Assembly (NCBI RefSeq): GCF_016801865.2
Contig: NC_068938.1
Coordinates: 219,111,827 to 219,175,826 of the forward strand
Reading direction: 5' to 3'
Origin: Culex pipiens pallens
Lineage: Eukaryota > Arthropoda > Insecta > Diptera > Culicidae
Length of the DNA stretch: 64,000 nucleotides
Every line of letters begins with the position of its first letter. Positions within the stretch are counted from its first letter, which is position 1. This document shows positions 10,921 through 21,349 of this stretch, piece by piece. A program made the translations under genes and the position numbers. Below the pieces are notes generated by a model. The model worked only from the letters and a program-made list of their open reading frames with translations, searched no databases and was not told the DNA's origin.

Positions 10921-11700
10921 CACACGTGGAGCGCGAACCAAATTTGCATTCGCCAACATTTCCACCGCGGCCAGGTCATCCATCACGTGGGCTGATTTAC
11001 GTTTTGTGCGCTATTAAACAAATGTTTCCAATAAAGGGCCCGGAAGTGGTCACTGATTGTCATTCCGGTCGATTTGTGTCACTTTCGGTTGCCCTTTCAT
11101 TACGATTACGATGTAGGGATTTGTGCAATTTCCTAATTACTATAATTTTTTACTAATTTTAAAAGTTGCAAATATATCTAAATTGGAGAATTTTAAAATA
11201 AATCCTAATTATTTTTTAAATTATCAATTTTCAAACATCCCTAGTCCATCTGCACCAGTCCTGCATCAGTGATAGTGATGTTCCACGTGCCGTGTCCAGC
11301 GCTGTACTTTATTTATAAATCATAAACCACGTGTACACACACTACAAATCCCCACTTTTCGTTCACTCGCTGCTGGTCGTAGTATCACGCAAAGTTCATC
11401 ATCATTAGCGGGTCCACTCTCGGATGGCCCTGTCCTGCAGCTCTCTAGGCAATGTCCAGGCACTGCTGATGTAGCGCGGATGGTCTGACGTGACCGGATA
11501 TGGTACCATTTCCTGGAGCAGCAGCGGAGCTAATCCGTTCGGTGGTGCACTCGTTGACAGCCACGTGGTCACCGCCATACCACCGCCGGTACAAATGTGA
11601 CAACATGCGAGTTTGTGATTTTCACGAATGATTGTTCGCTGACGAGATAATGTACTGAGGTTCTTTTAACCCTCAACAACCCAACCCCGCCTCTAGATGG
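10921..11700. promoter_or_regulatory. Candidate regulatory island with five CACGTG E-boxes
   Basis: CACGTG occurs at 10923, 10984, 11284, 11328 and 11562 (first bases). A given hexamer is expected about once per 4 kb, so five in 650 bases is a clear excess. CACGTG is bound by bHLH factors such as Myc/Max or CLOCK/CYCLE. No gene start is visible nearby, so this would be an enhancer-type element. Regulatory function is inference; only the site cluster is seen. Confidence 0.4.
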
Positions 11701-12544
11701 GCAAATCTTCAATCTATAAATTCACCAAAAATCTTTTTTTTTTAATCTTGAAAAAAAAGCACTGTGGGTCATTCCATCTCAACTGTGCACGAAAAAGTGC
11801 AAATTTGAAAATTACCCTCTCCGATCCTGCTCAAATTTTTCAGAGCTGTTGATACTGTCAAAACATGTAAGAATCCCGAATTTCATCCAAATCGGACCAC
11901 CCCCTCCATTTTTGTACCTCCCCAAAAAATCGACTTTTTGGCGATTTTTGACCAAACCTCCTAGTTTCAAACGGCGATAGCTTAGGAACCACAAATCTTA
12001 GAAGGTCGGTCTTAGACTCAATTTTGAAGGAAATTGGACGTAGAATCCATTTCCGTGATCAAAATGTTGATTAATTTATTTTTTCTACCTGTATTGCGCA
12101 ATTGAAAACTTTAAACGGCTGTATCTCAAAACACCCCAACTTATTTTTTTTTTGTTTGACCTCACCATCGTGTTCCCCGGCCAATTTTACATAAGAATCA
12201 CTTATCGACAGAAATGAATATGTTTCGTTCCAGAGATATCGAATTTTAAAGTTTTGTGTTTTCGAGAGAAGCACACAGGCGGACTGATCAATAACTGCTA
12301 CCTGGTGTTCTGGTAGATGATTAATTTAATTTACATTTTTATAATTTTACGCAAATATTTATTCAAATGGCTAATAGGGGAAATTCTCGTATGTTTGGCA
12401 GGTTAAGTCCTCGCTCCTAGTTTCGTCCAATTTGCTCATTTTCACTATTTAAACAACACATTTTGCAAACCTTTTGATAGAAACTTGCTTGTTCACTTCT
12501 CATTGAGCTATTTATCACTCGATTTCAGTTGAAAACATTTTAGT

Positions 12545-12722
12545 ATCTTCAAAACTACGGGTACTATCGAAATATTTTTTCATTCATCCCCTAAAATACT
12601 GTCCACAAAGTAATTTACAACAAAGTTTCACTAATTTTACAATCCCGTAGTTGCAGGATTGGGTCCGTAAGTTTGACAATTTTGGAATAAGAAGACAACA
12701 ACTTCTTTCGTTGCTGTGTAAT
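12545..12722 (+). repeat. Internal segment shared with 20211-20402
   Basis: About 178 bases from ACTACGGGTACTATCGAAAT through GGATTGGGTCCGTAAGTTTG to TCGTTGCTGTG recur as a reverse complement at 20211-20402. The match is clear but diverged, with several small indels. Here the segment lies between the left arm of the foldback transposon and its ORF remnant. It may be part of the transposon core or a separate repeat inserted into it. Confidence 0.8.
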
Positions 12723-12856
12723 CAGCTGTAATTGAATGCCAAAGCGCTGATATGGCAACATTAGAGGAACGCTGGGATTAGATGCTGTTCCCCTGCCTTG
12801 ATCAATCTATTTTTGTGAAAGGAATATTTATTGGGTTATTTTGAAAGCACCGTTTT

Positions 12857-13078
12857 TTAACGTGTTGCTAACCGTTTTAGAGTACCTCCGAGGCCATGAC
12901 CAGGGCCTTTATCATGGGCGGTAGCAAAATAATGCCATTGAGCAAAAACCCCAAAACCTGCTTTGTTATTATCATAGTTTATTATTGACACATTGCCATA
13001 ATTTGGCAAATCTGATTTATGGTTTAAAAGATTGATCATATTATTTAAATCAATTTTTATATTGTGAGCCAGCTCCAT
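12857..13078 (-). pseudogene. Decayed transposon-associated ORF remnant
   Basis: An ATG-started frame of 73 residues in the core of the 2.4-kb foldback transposon. Its C-terminal part contains WHYFATAHDKGPGHGLGG followed by TLKRLATR and a stop. I recall a motif of the form (S/A)HGKGxxDGxGGxxKR in uncharacterised, repeat-associated animal proteins. Here the G after H and the D are replaced, in keeping with decay. That family link is from memory and unverified. A stop codon closes the frame a few codons upstream of the ATG, and no further frame continues it, so only a fragment of the original protein survives. Position and orientation suggest it is what remains of the element's own gene. Confidence 0.45.
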
Positions 13079-14342
13079 TTGATTAAAAGATGATTTTGGT
13101 CAAGGTACATTTAATTTAAAAAATCCTTATAACGTGAGGACAGCAGCCGTATTGTGTTCCAAGAATCCAAGAATGATAGAAGAAAAAAAAAACAGTGTTG
13201 TTCGGACGGTGTCGAAATCATCGCAACTAAATTTGGGTTATTAGCCGCTTTGCAGCAGATCAAACTTTGTGATTTTCTTACATTTTTCAGTTTTATACTT
13301 TCCAGAAATCCTTTTCCTACTCCTTGTGATCGTCCTTCACTTTTAATTCATATTTTTTACTCAATAATGTATCGTGCACTTATTGTTCAGTGTTACTAAC
13401 AAGATTAGTTGTATTTTCCTGCTCGCTCCGTCGGAATCCAATTCTGCCCTTTATATTACTTTGTGTCGTTATTGCTCTGTCCTGTGGGTTAGCACAGAAA
13501 TTCACTTCATTCATTTTATTGAGCAGATAAACATTCGCGATTAAACTGCAGTTTCCTACAGTGTTACACAGTTAATTTTTGCCTTGATAAAGATTATTTA
13601 TGATGAAATATCATTTCAATAAATGACCAGGTAGCAGTTATTGATCAAACCGCCTGTTGGCTTCTAGCAGATGCGGCGAATGAAGCTGATGTAGGTAATC
13701 TCGAAAACACAAAACTTTAAAATTCGATATCTCTGGAACGAAACATATTCATTTCTGTCGATAAGTGATTCTTATGTAAAATTGGCCGGGGAACACGATG
13801 GTGAGGTCAAATAAAAAAAATAAGATGGGGTGTTTTGAGATACAGCCGTTTAAAGTTTTCAATTGCGCAATACAGGTAGAAAAAATAAATTAATCAACAT
13901 TTTGATCACGGAAATGGATTCTACGTTCAATTTCCTTCAAAATTGAGTCTAAGACCGACCTTCTAAGATTTGTGGTTCCTGAGCAATCGCCATTTGAAAC
14001 TAGGAGGTTTGGTCAAAAATCGCCAAAAAGTCGATTTTTTGGGGAGGTACAAAAATGGAGGGGGTGGTCCGATTTGGATGAAATTCGGGATTCTTACATG
14101 TTTTGACAGTATCAACAGCTCTGAAAAATTTGAGCAGGATCGGAGAGGGTAATTTTCAAATGCTGTTCCGCTTCAGATGGAATGACCCCTGTATTGTTTT
14201 TTAACTGAAGAATGATACCATCATAATTTAAATTTAAAATACAAATGAGTAGAGGCATAGTCTGGGATGATAACTACTGCATACTTATTTTACCATAAAA
14301 AATAGGAAATGTTAATAAGGAAGGAGAAGGAATTCTTCTTTC

Positions 14343-14529
14343 TACACGGAGAAAAAAGTGTTCCCAAAATCGTGAACAAGCGTTCATGAAAATGGGAACC
14401 TCGAACAAAGTGTTCAAATCCCATGGTACGATTTTGAAAAACGTACCATGAAATTTGAACACCTTGTTCGTAGTTCCCATTTTCATGAATGCTTGTTCAC
14501 GATTTTGGGAACTCTTTTTTCTCTGTGTA
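14343..14529. mobile_element. Palindromic MITE with CACGGAGAAAAAA ends
   Basis: TACACGGAGAAAAAAGTGTT on the left is mirrored by a right end finishing TTTTTTCTCTGTGTA. The arms continue inward through GTGAACAAGCGTTCATGAAA and GTACGATTTTGAAAA-type blocks, so nearly the whole 187 bases form one hairpin. TA at both edges fits a two-base duplication. The ends resemble the CACAGAAAAAAA elements at 35767 and 36119. Confidence 0.85.
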
Positions 14530-14592
14530 ATGCTTTTTTAAAGATTGAAAAATTGTTTTTGTCTTTTAGACACTGAAAAAAATACTGTGCAT

Positions 14593-15079
14593 TAGGGTGC
14601 CCAGAAAAAAATGACCCCTGCTCCATAAGCGGAAAACGGTTTTTTTTTTTTTTGGTTATTTTAAGCATTTGTGCAAATTTTGAGCGAAATTGGTTGAGAT
14701 TAACCCATTAATACCCGAGCCTAAAGTTAGTGAAAAAAATGTTTTTCATACAAAAATGACTTTTTTAAAACGCTAACTTTTCAGGATTAAGTTTTACAGC
14801 TTTAGTATGATCTACAAAGTTGTAGAGCTCAATGAGAATCTCACGTTTGGGAATATTTGGATGGATGTAGCGCACCGTGCAGACCAAACCGTAAGAAAAT
14901 TAGATTTTCCATACATTTTTTATTTTTCCCATACAAACTTACTTCAGCTTTGAGTATCAATGCAAAAATATTGACCGATTTTACTCATATTTGGCCCAGA
15001 GTCCTGAAATAGCTTAAGCAACAATATTCAGCTTGTGGAGCGAGGTTTCGAGAAAAAGTCTCATATTCTGGGCACCCTA
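14593..15079. mobile_element. hAT-type MITE with 8-base target duplication CTGTGCAT
   Basis: The inverted ends are a perfect 14-base repeat, TAGGGTGCCCAGAA. CTGTGCAT lies outside both ends at 14585-14592 and 15080-15087, identical. TAGGG ends with an 8-base duplication are typical of hAT elements. The 487-base body has no transposase; it carries TCATACAAAAATGAC-like and TTCCATACA-like blocks common in mosquito repeats. Decayed relatives lie at about 3770-3900 and 45394-45640. Confidence 0.92.
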
Positions 15080-15087
15080 CTGTGCAT

Positions 15088-15356
15088 ACATGAAAAAAAA
15101 TAGATAAGCAAATGATAGAATGTAGTAGAATGAGCTAAAAAATAAAGAGATAAATTCAAATAAAAATACTTAAAATGAAACAAGAAAAACATTAAACAAA
15201 AGAAGTTAAAAAGAGTATAAATACTGCTCAAATTAACCACCTAAACCTAAACATGGAAAAAATAAAAATCTTCGAAAAAAAAAAATGTGGGCGTTAAGTT
15301 TGACTTGAATGATAGGATGTTTTGATAAATGAGAAAATCATTGAAATTTTACAATA
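15088..15356. other. AT-rich tract
   Basis: Simple A/T-rich sequence between the hAT-type element and the pogo-like end. Nothing else is visible. Confidence 0.4.
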
Positions 15357-15560
15357 CAGTCCAGACTCGATTATCCGAAGGCCTCGGAAAAATTTCACTT
15401 CGGATTATCAAAACTTCGGATAATCGAATCACGAAAAAAAAAATGTTTCGATGCCTAATTTTTTATTGTCGAGCTTAAGTATGACCCCTAAACTACTTTA
15501 AAGTGATTTAAAACTTTTAAATCCAAGATGGCGGCCAATATGGCGGTGTTGAAATATTGA
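15357..15560 (+). mobile_element. Possible left end of a pogo/Tigger-like transposon
   Basis: TA is followed by CAGTCCAGACTCGATTATCC and then paired CTTCGGATTATC and CTTCGGATAATCGAA blocks that form a short internal hairpin. CAGT ends, a TA flank and GATTATCCGAA subterminal repeats are features I associate with pogo-like elements of insects. No matching right end was found in the window, so it is a fragment. AAGATGGCGGCCAATATGGC follows at 15525. The superfamily is inferred. Confidence 0.45.
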
Positions 15561-15639
15561 AATAATAAAATAAAACAGCATTTTAAATGTGCGTAATATT
15601 TAAAGTTTGGGCCTTTTAAAATGTTAGTCACGATTTAAA

Positions 15640-16545
15640 TTTTTTTAAATTTTTTTCCGAAAAGATCGGAAAATTTCACGGATGTTTCATGTATTAACAG
15701 TTGCTGAGATATCGTCATTAGAAAATGGTGGGTTGTTTTGGTGATATTTAGAAAACATCAATTTTCTTGTTTCTTTTTCTTAAAGCGGCTCTATCTCAGC
15801 AACCCGAGGTCCAATCTTCAATGTCTCTTAGACAATTTTTTAGCAAATTTTCTGAACTTTTTATAAAAAATATTTTGAGAAATGGTCACTCATGGTCACT
15901 ATTTTAAAAAAATCAAAAAACTGCATATATTTCGCTAAAATCAATTTTTCGGTTGCTATATCTTGAAAACGGAGCCCTTTATCAAAAATTCTGTAGAGTA
16001 CTTTTCGATTGCAAATTCAATTTTGCATTAAAAAATAACGTGAAATTTGTTTTTGCATGATACTTCAATTTTTCCAAAAATCACTATTTTTTCAAAAAAT
16101 CATAACTCGGCGGCAGAATTTTTGACCATGTTTTTCTATGGCTCAAAAGTTGCGGATTTTTGTCCCCTAAAACATATCAAAAAATCTCGGAAATGAAAAA
16201 ATACGTATTTTGGGAAATTGAGTTTTAGTAAAAAAAAAAGTTGAATAAAAAATCTGCAATTTTTTTTCCGTGTACCTATTTTTTTCTCAATAGTCCTCAA
16301 CAATACCTACAACTTTGCCGAAGACACCAAATTGATCAGAAAATTCACTCAAAAGTTACAGCTGTTTGAATATTCACATACCATTTTTGTATGGACAGCT
16401 GCCAAAATTGTATGGAGGCTTGTATGGGTGAACCAATGACACAAAATAGCTTATTTGGTCATAGGGAAGGCCCCCACAAAGTTTGAGCCAAATCAAAAAA
16501 TACAAAAAATAAAAATGGTCCAAATCGGCCGATTTCGTTGAGAGT
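15640..16545 (+). repeat. Degenerate foldback repeat family A, copy 2 (best preserved)
   Basis: This copy shows the family blocks in order: GTTGCTGAGATATC, GTCCAATCTTCAATGTCTCT, AATGGTCACTCATGGTCACT, TCATAACTCGGCGGCAGAAT, AGTCCTCAACAATACCTACA, ACTTTGCCGAAGACACCAAA, TTGATCAGAAAATTC, then GACAGCTGCCAAAATTGTAT and GGAAGGCCCCCACAAAG. The left inverted arm seen in copies 1 and 5 is poor here. There is no frame of length. Other copies differ in length but keep this order. Confidence 0.7.
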
Positions 16546-17570
16546 TGCTCTGATTAACTATAGAACTATCAGAAAAGTGTTATTAATTTTTTTGGCTTGA
16601 TTAGAAAATGTGGATAACATATTTTTTTAAGTGGTAAATGAATAAAAAAAATATGTATAAACTATAAAATTGCCAGTACTGTAGCATAGATGTCTATAAG
16701 TTTTTTGACAGCTGCAATTATTTTGTAAATTCTGAGACATGAGGTAACTAAATAACAAATTTCGATGTGTTGAAAGGTTGCTCGTAGGGCCATCTACTGT
16801 TTGAAATTTTGCAATTTGTGGCAAAACTTACCTAAAGATGAAGAATGAGCGAAATACCTGGTTGACAATCCTTGATTGATAATGATTTTCATAACTTTAC
16901 AAGTGAAAGGGATATTGTTACCAAACATTACAATTCTAAACAACTTGTAGAAGGAATATTGAGAAAATATTGTAAACAAAGAAAAATTTAAGTCGTCTAC
17001 TAAAAATCATGGTATTGTTGGAAGTCCTTATTACAAACATCAAAATTAAATAAAAAGCGATGCACAAAAATTACCAGTAAAAGTGGAGGCTCAAACCAGG
17101 ATTATTAGAAAATAAAATAACTGAATCACATGCTTTGCTCTAAGTGATATAACATGTTGTATTGTATTTTAAACACTTGATAAATCTTTGCAAAAGAAAA
17201 CTGTTGTTTTTAAAACGGAATATGAACCGTTAATATCACAAGTTTTATAAGCAGACATAAACTCCCAATCACCAACGTGGAAAATCGGATCCTTAACATT
17301 TTGATATTTAATTGAAATGGTTTTATTTTTAAACGCAAAAATATTCTGAAGCATGTACAGAAATACTTTCAAAAATATAATGAATTCTGTTAAAAATTGA
17401 AGAAAATCTTTGCATTACTTAAGATTCTTTCAACTTTTTAGAGATCAATAATACATGAAAGACATTTTTGACTTTGTACATTTCTATAAAAACCTATTTT
17501 TTATTTATAAAAATAAACAAATCTAACAACTCGACTTGATCAACGAAACAAACACAGTCCACTTAATCAA
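16546..17570. other. AT-rich tract with no recognisable feature
   Basis: Only short frames and no repeat matched elsewhere in the window. Confidence 0.45.
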
Positions 17571-18343
17571 AACCAATCAGTACCAATCTGCTGCTGACCG
17601 GGCCACAGCACTGCTCAATGAAACGCAACCTTCTCGCATCAAATTGTGCATAAAAATGGCACTTTCAGCTCAACCCGCCAGATCGCACTTCCGGGGATAA
17701 AAACAACAATGCTTTTATATTGAGCGTGGAATGCAAAATATGTTTCGCACGCCACGAAATTTCGCGCAAACTTTTTCCGAAAAGGGGGGAAACGGGGTGG
17801 GGAGGGGGAAAAATTTTCACAATGCTGAAGAGGAAACACCCTCTCGAAGCACAACAAAATGAACGTGGAAATAAAATTTATTTAAATATGATTAAAATTT
17901 AATTCAATTAAGTACGTACACGCGGTATGTGCTTGAGAGAGCGTGTGCGTGTTTTCGGCGGCGGCATGTGTTGCTTCCGTTTGCTGTACGTGTGAGCACA
18001 CACACACTCCTTCAGATTTTGCGAGCTTTGCAAAATTGTTGCCAAAACCAATTTCGGGCTGCCGTGTGCGCGGACAAAACTCCGAGAGCAGTTTGTTTAG
18101 TGTTTGTGTTTGATGTTATTTTAATTTCTAGTGTAGATTAAATTAATCTGCAAACAAGCGCGGAAAGCCGCAGGAAAAGCTTTTGACTTTTCTGGTTATA
18201 ATTTGAAACAACAATAATTTAGCATTTGTTATATTGAGTTCGGAGCGCACACAATGTTAGTCTCAGACATTTGATTACGCAAAACAGTAGAATATTCTAT
18301 ACAACAAGATGCTTGAAATTCTGCCATGAGCAGATCGTTTTAA
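17571..18343. other. Unique GC-richer island
   Basis: Single-copy-looking DNA with GTGTGTG-type runs and several short frames on both strands. No domain or repeat family is recognised. Confidence 0.4.
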
Positions 18344-18532
18344 TTAACAAGATGCAAAGTGAGCCGCAAGATTCTCCAATACACTACTTGACTGGCTGAC
18401 GTTATCGGAGAGCTCATCCAGCCTTCCAACTGCGCCATTCACCTTGCATGATAAGACAAGAGCATTGCGCACACAGTGAGTGTGTTTGAAATGCACTGCA
18501 AGATCGCAGCAGCTTCTTGAGATGATTTCCAT
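18344..18532 (-). CDS. Candidate small ORF, 62 residues, unknown function
   Basis: The frame starts at an ATG, with an in-frame stop just upstream, and ends in TAA, giving 62 residues. Codon choice looks more protein-like than in neighbouring frames. The C-terminal half, LDELSDNVSQSSSVLENL, has leucines and valines spaced like a short amphipathic or coiled-coil helix. There are six cysteines and no signal peptide or membrane segment. I do not recognise it. It could be a terminal exon of a minus-strand gene, a micropeptide or chance. Conservation in a second mosquito would be needed before it is called a gene. Confidence 0.18.
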   Translation of the reverse strand: MEIISRSCCDLAVHFKHTHCVRNALVLSCKVNGAVGRLDELSDNVSQSSSVLENLAAHFASC

Positions 18533-18865
18533 GCTCAGCGGTCAGTTTCAGGTTATTAGAGTATATTTGATAATTATAGATTGTTCATTCACCGATCAGG
18601 TAAACTTGATATTCGTATCCTCGAAACTTTTGGAAAAAAGAATATTTATAATTTTAAAATTTTGGAACAGAGAATAACATTTCAAAATGGCGTCACATTG
18701 AATATTTAGCCTTTTGAAATTTTAGTTTAAAATCCCAAAAAAATCAAAATGTTTTAAACAGAAATTTTACCAATGTCAAAAATTGGGCCATCAGTTGCTG
18801 AAAAATTTCCATTAGAAAATAAATGAGACTTTGAATGTTTAAATTTGGCTGCTTTTTTTTCTTTA
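18533..18865. other. AT-rich tract ending in an A-run
   Basis: No repeat or frame is supported. It includes the imperfect left target duplication of the SINE copy that follows. Confidence 0.4.
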
Positions 18866-19227
18866 AAAAAAAAAATATTCGCTCCACAGCTTTGCCTTGG
18901 CGTTCTCGATTGCGAGATTCCTACTCGAAACTAAGTGTCCGAAGGCTTGATTGTTGAGGCAATTGCAAACCTCTTTTTACACCTTAGTTTCCATCTACCC
19001 CGGGATTCGAACTGACGACCTTTGGATTGTTAGTCCAACTGCCTACCAGCGACTCCACCGAGACAGGACCCAGGGAGACGACTCCTACACCTGGAGTGAG
19101 CTAACGACCTAACCTTTGTAGGTTAGTCCGGGACCAACATTCACTTCCCTTCCGACGGAAGGCGTGATCAGACAAATCTCGTCTCGAAAAATGCCACCGG
19201 GACCGTCTGGGATCGAACCCAAGCCGA
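18866..19227 (-). mobile_element. tRNA-derived dimeric SINE, 5'-truncated copy
   Basis: This is the same element as 30507-30913, read on the minus strand. It keeps the internal tRNA-like unit (B-box complement GGATTCGAACT near 19008-19018) and the first B-box complement GGGATCGAACC near 19209-19219. It stops before the first A box, so its 5' end is missing and it could not be transcribed from its own promoter. The tail side is an A/T run next to TATTCGCTCCACAGC. Flanking T-rich strings (about 18853-18865 and 19229-19240) look like an imperfect target duplication. Confidence 0.88.
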
Positions 19228-19309
19228 CTTTTTTCTTTTATTCACTGTATTTTATCTTGTTGCTGACAATATTCAATGTGTCTAGACGACATTTTATGAA
19301 ATTCGCTCT

Positions 19310-20110
19310 TCGCTTCGAAAAAAAATAATTCAGAAATGGTCACTCATGGGCACTATTTAAAAAATAGAAAAAAATACTAATTTTTAGTTTGAATCAATCA
19401 ATTAACGTGATCATATTTTGGTGAATAATTTTTCGATTGAAAAATCTATCTTAAATTTAAACTGTTTTTTTTTTCAGGTGAGATTTCTATTTTCTACAAT
19501 AAAATTATTTTTTTTTCAATTCCGTCGTGAAAATACTTCCATTTCTTGTCATTCTTAAACGACGAAACAGCCTACTTTTCTGTACCAAAAATAACAGAAT
19601 CGAATAGTAACACTTTTCAAAATAAATGCTGAAAAGTTCTACTTTTCAGCACTGAAATGGGTGCTGAAAAGTTGAACTTTTCAGCACAAAATACATGAAA
19701 ATTTGACTTAAAATTTCACTCAATGGGTGTTTTTCGGAATTGCAAAAATTTTTGTATGGAACTCGTTGCAAAACTTGATTTTTTCAGCACTCGTCGTATT
19801 TATCTAACTCGGTGAACCTCGTTGGATAAATTTACGACTCGTGCTGAAAAAATCCTCTTTTTGCAACTATTTTAAGTCATAATTTTTTCATGTACTTGTT
19901 TTTTTCTGAATAGTCCTCATCAATACCTAAAACTTTTCCGAAGCCACTAAATCAATAAAAAAATTCATTAAAAACATACAGATTTAGGAATATTTACGTA
20001 TCATTTTTGTACAGACAATTGCCAAAATCTTTATGGAGACTTGTATGGATGAACCAACAACACAAAATGGCTTCTTTGGCCATATGGAAGGCCCCCACAA
20101 GGCTTGAGCC
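19310..20110 (+). repeat. Degenerate foldback repeat family A, copy 3
   Basis: It contains AATGGTCACTCATGGGCACT, AGTCCTCATCAATACCTAAA, ACTTTTCCGAAGCCACTAAA and the terminal GGAAGGCCCCCACAAGG block, matching copy 2 in order. A hairpin-family-B unit is embedded at about 19540-19870, either inserted here or part of a composite. Confidence 0.6.
19540..19870 (+). repeat. Hairpin repeat family B (CTGAAAAGT), copy 1
   Basis: Two short palindromes lie side by side: CTGAAAAGTTCTACTTTTCAG and GTGCTGAAAAGTTGAACTTT with its complement. Further right, CAGCACTCGTCGTATTTATC is mirrored by GATAAATTTACGACTCGTGC. The whole is reversed at 43090-43500, with fragments at 34665, 44150, 48330 and 55790. It starts with a CATTCTTAAACGACGAAACA block shared by several copies. 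No coding capacity and no clear target duplication. Confidence 0.75.
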
Positions 20111-20210
20111 TAAATAGAAAATGCAAAAAAAATCGTAAAGAATTGCTCACATTTCAAACTACTTCAAAAAAATTCATTTTAGAACTTAAGGACTTCAATA
20201 TAATTTATGT

Positions 20211-20402
20211 AAGGGTGCACAGCAACGGAGGAAGTTGTTGCCTTCTTATTCCAAAATTGTCAAACTTACGGACCCAATCCTGCAACAACGGAATTGTAAA
20301 ATTATTCAAACTTTGTTGTAAATTACCTTGTGGACAATACTTTAGGGGATGAATAAAAAAATATTTCGGTAATACCCGTAGTTTTGATCTTACTAAAATA
20401 TC
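20211..20402 (-). repeat. Inverted copy of the 12545-12722 segment
   Basis: GCACAGCAACGGAGGAAGTT through CTTACGGACCCAATCCTGCA to TACCCGTAGTTTTGATCTTA is the reverse complement of the segment inside the 2.4-kb foldback transposon, but here it is without that element's terminal arms. The plus-strand 82-residue and minus-strand 79-residue frames over it are shadows of the repeat. Confidence 0.8.
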
Positions 20403-20984
20403 TGTATCAAAAATCTGGGTGCAAAAGCTCTGGTTAATGTGCACCGTTAATTCACATTCAATATATTCAAGTCAATAAAAGTACTTCTGTTTTCAATGAG
20501 TTAAAGTTAAATTTAAATTAAACACTAAAACGTTATAGCTCTGGTTTCAATTTGACGATTTTCTTTTTGTAAAAACAATTATACACTTTTGTATTACAGC
20601 ATCATATCATACATTACCTCAAAAGCAATGATTTCAAAACCTTTTAATTTTTACTCTTTCCATTTTATTTTTGTTTTTAATGTGGAAAAAAAATCGTAGG
20701 AAAAAGACAAAAAAAAAGAAAAATATATAACATACTTCAAAACATATTTCAAAGTTTATTAATTACTTGAATTGAACAAAATTCTACCAGAATCAATAAA
20801 CCACGATAAAAAGATTGAGGATCAAGCCAATTCAAAAAATTAACCCATAAAAATGCTTTTGAAAATCTTAGTTAAAATATTAAATTTGTTAAACAAAATA
20901 AAACTGCTAAAATAATTTGAAAACAATCCTCAAAAAAGTTGTTGTTATTATTATACTCAAGATATTATGTTAAATATGTATTAT
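20403..20984. other. AT-rich tract
   Basis: No feature is supported apart from A/T runs. Confidence 0.4.
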
Positions 20985-21272
20985 GTATTTCCGTTTCACG
21001 AAAATTTATATTTGAGCTTTTTTATGTTTTTGATTTACTTTTCCAATTAAAAATTTAAAGACTATTTAAAGTTGAAGTAATCTGCCAATCTTCAAAGAAA
21101 TACTATTGGAAAATTATGGTTTATAATGGTATTTCCGTTTCACGAAAATTTATATTTGAGCTTTTTTATGTTTTTGATTTATTTTTCCAATTAAAAATTT
21201 AAAGACTATTTAAAGTTGAAGTAATCTGCCAATCTTCAAAGAAATACTATTGGAAAATTATGGTTTATAATG
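20985..21272 (+). repeat. Tandem duplication, two copies of 144 bases
   Basis: Copy one (20985-21128) and copy two (21129-21272) both begin GTATTTCCGTTTCACGAAAA and end GGTTTATAATG. By eye they differ at a single base (TTACTTTTCC versus TTATTTTTCC). Such identity in AT-rich non-coding DNA points to a recent event or an assembly artefact. Confidence 0.93.
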
Positions 21273-21349
21273 ATACATTACAGATTCAAGTTGAAATAAA
21301 TATTATGTTTACAGTAAAAAGCTAAACTATACAAACTTTAAATATGAGG

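Larger units (their letters stand above)
11766..14189. mobile_element. 2.4-kb foldback transposon with 540-base terminal inverted repeats
   Basis: The left arm 11766-12306 and right arm 13625-14189 are inverted copies at high identity. The right arm holds an extra block of about 22 bases near 13670-13695. The outermost bases are GGGTCATTCCATCT and its complement. CTGT lies directly outside both ends (11762-11765, 14189-14192 allowing a one-base shift), a possible 4-base target duplication. The 1.3-kb core contains a decayed ORF at 12857-13078 and a segment (12545-12722) repeated in inverse orientation at 20211-20402. The 60-residue frames inside both arms are mirror copies of each other and not genes. 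Confidence 0.9.
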
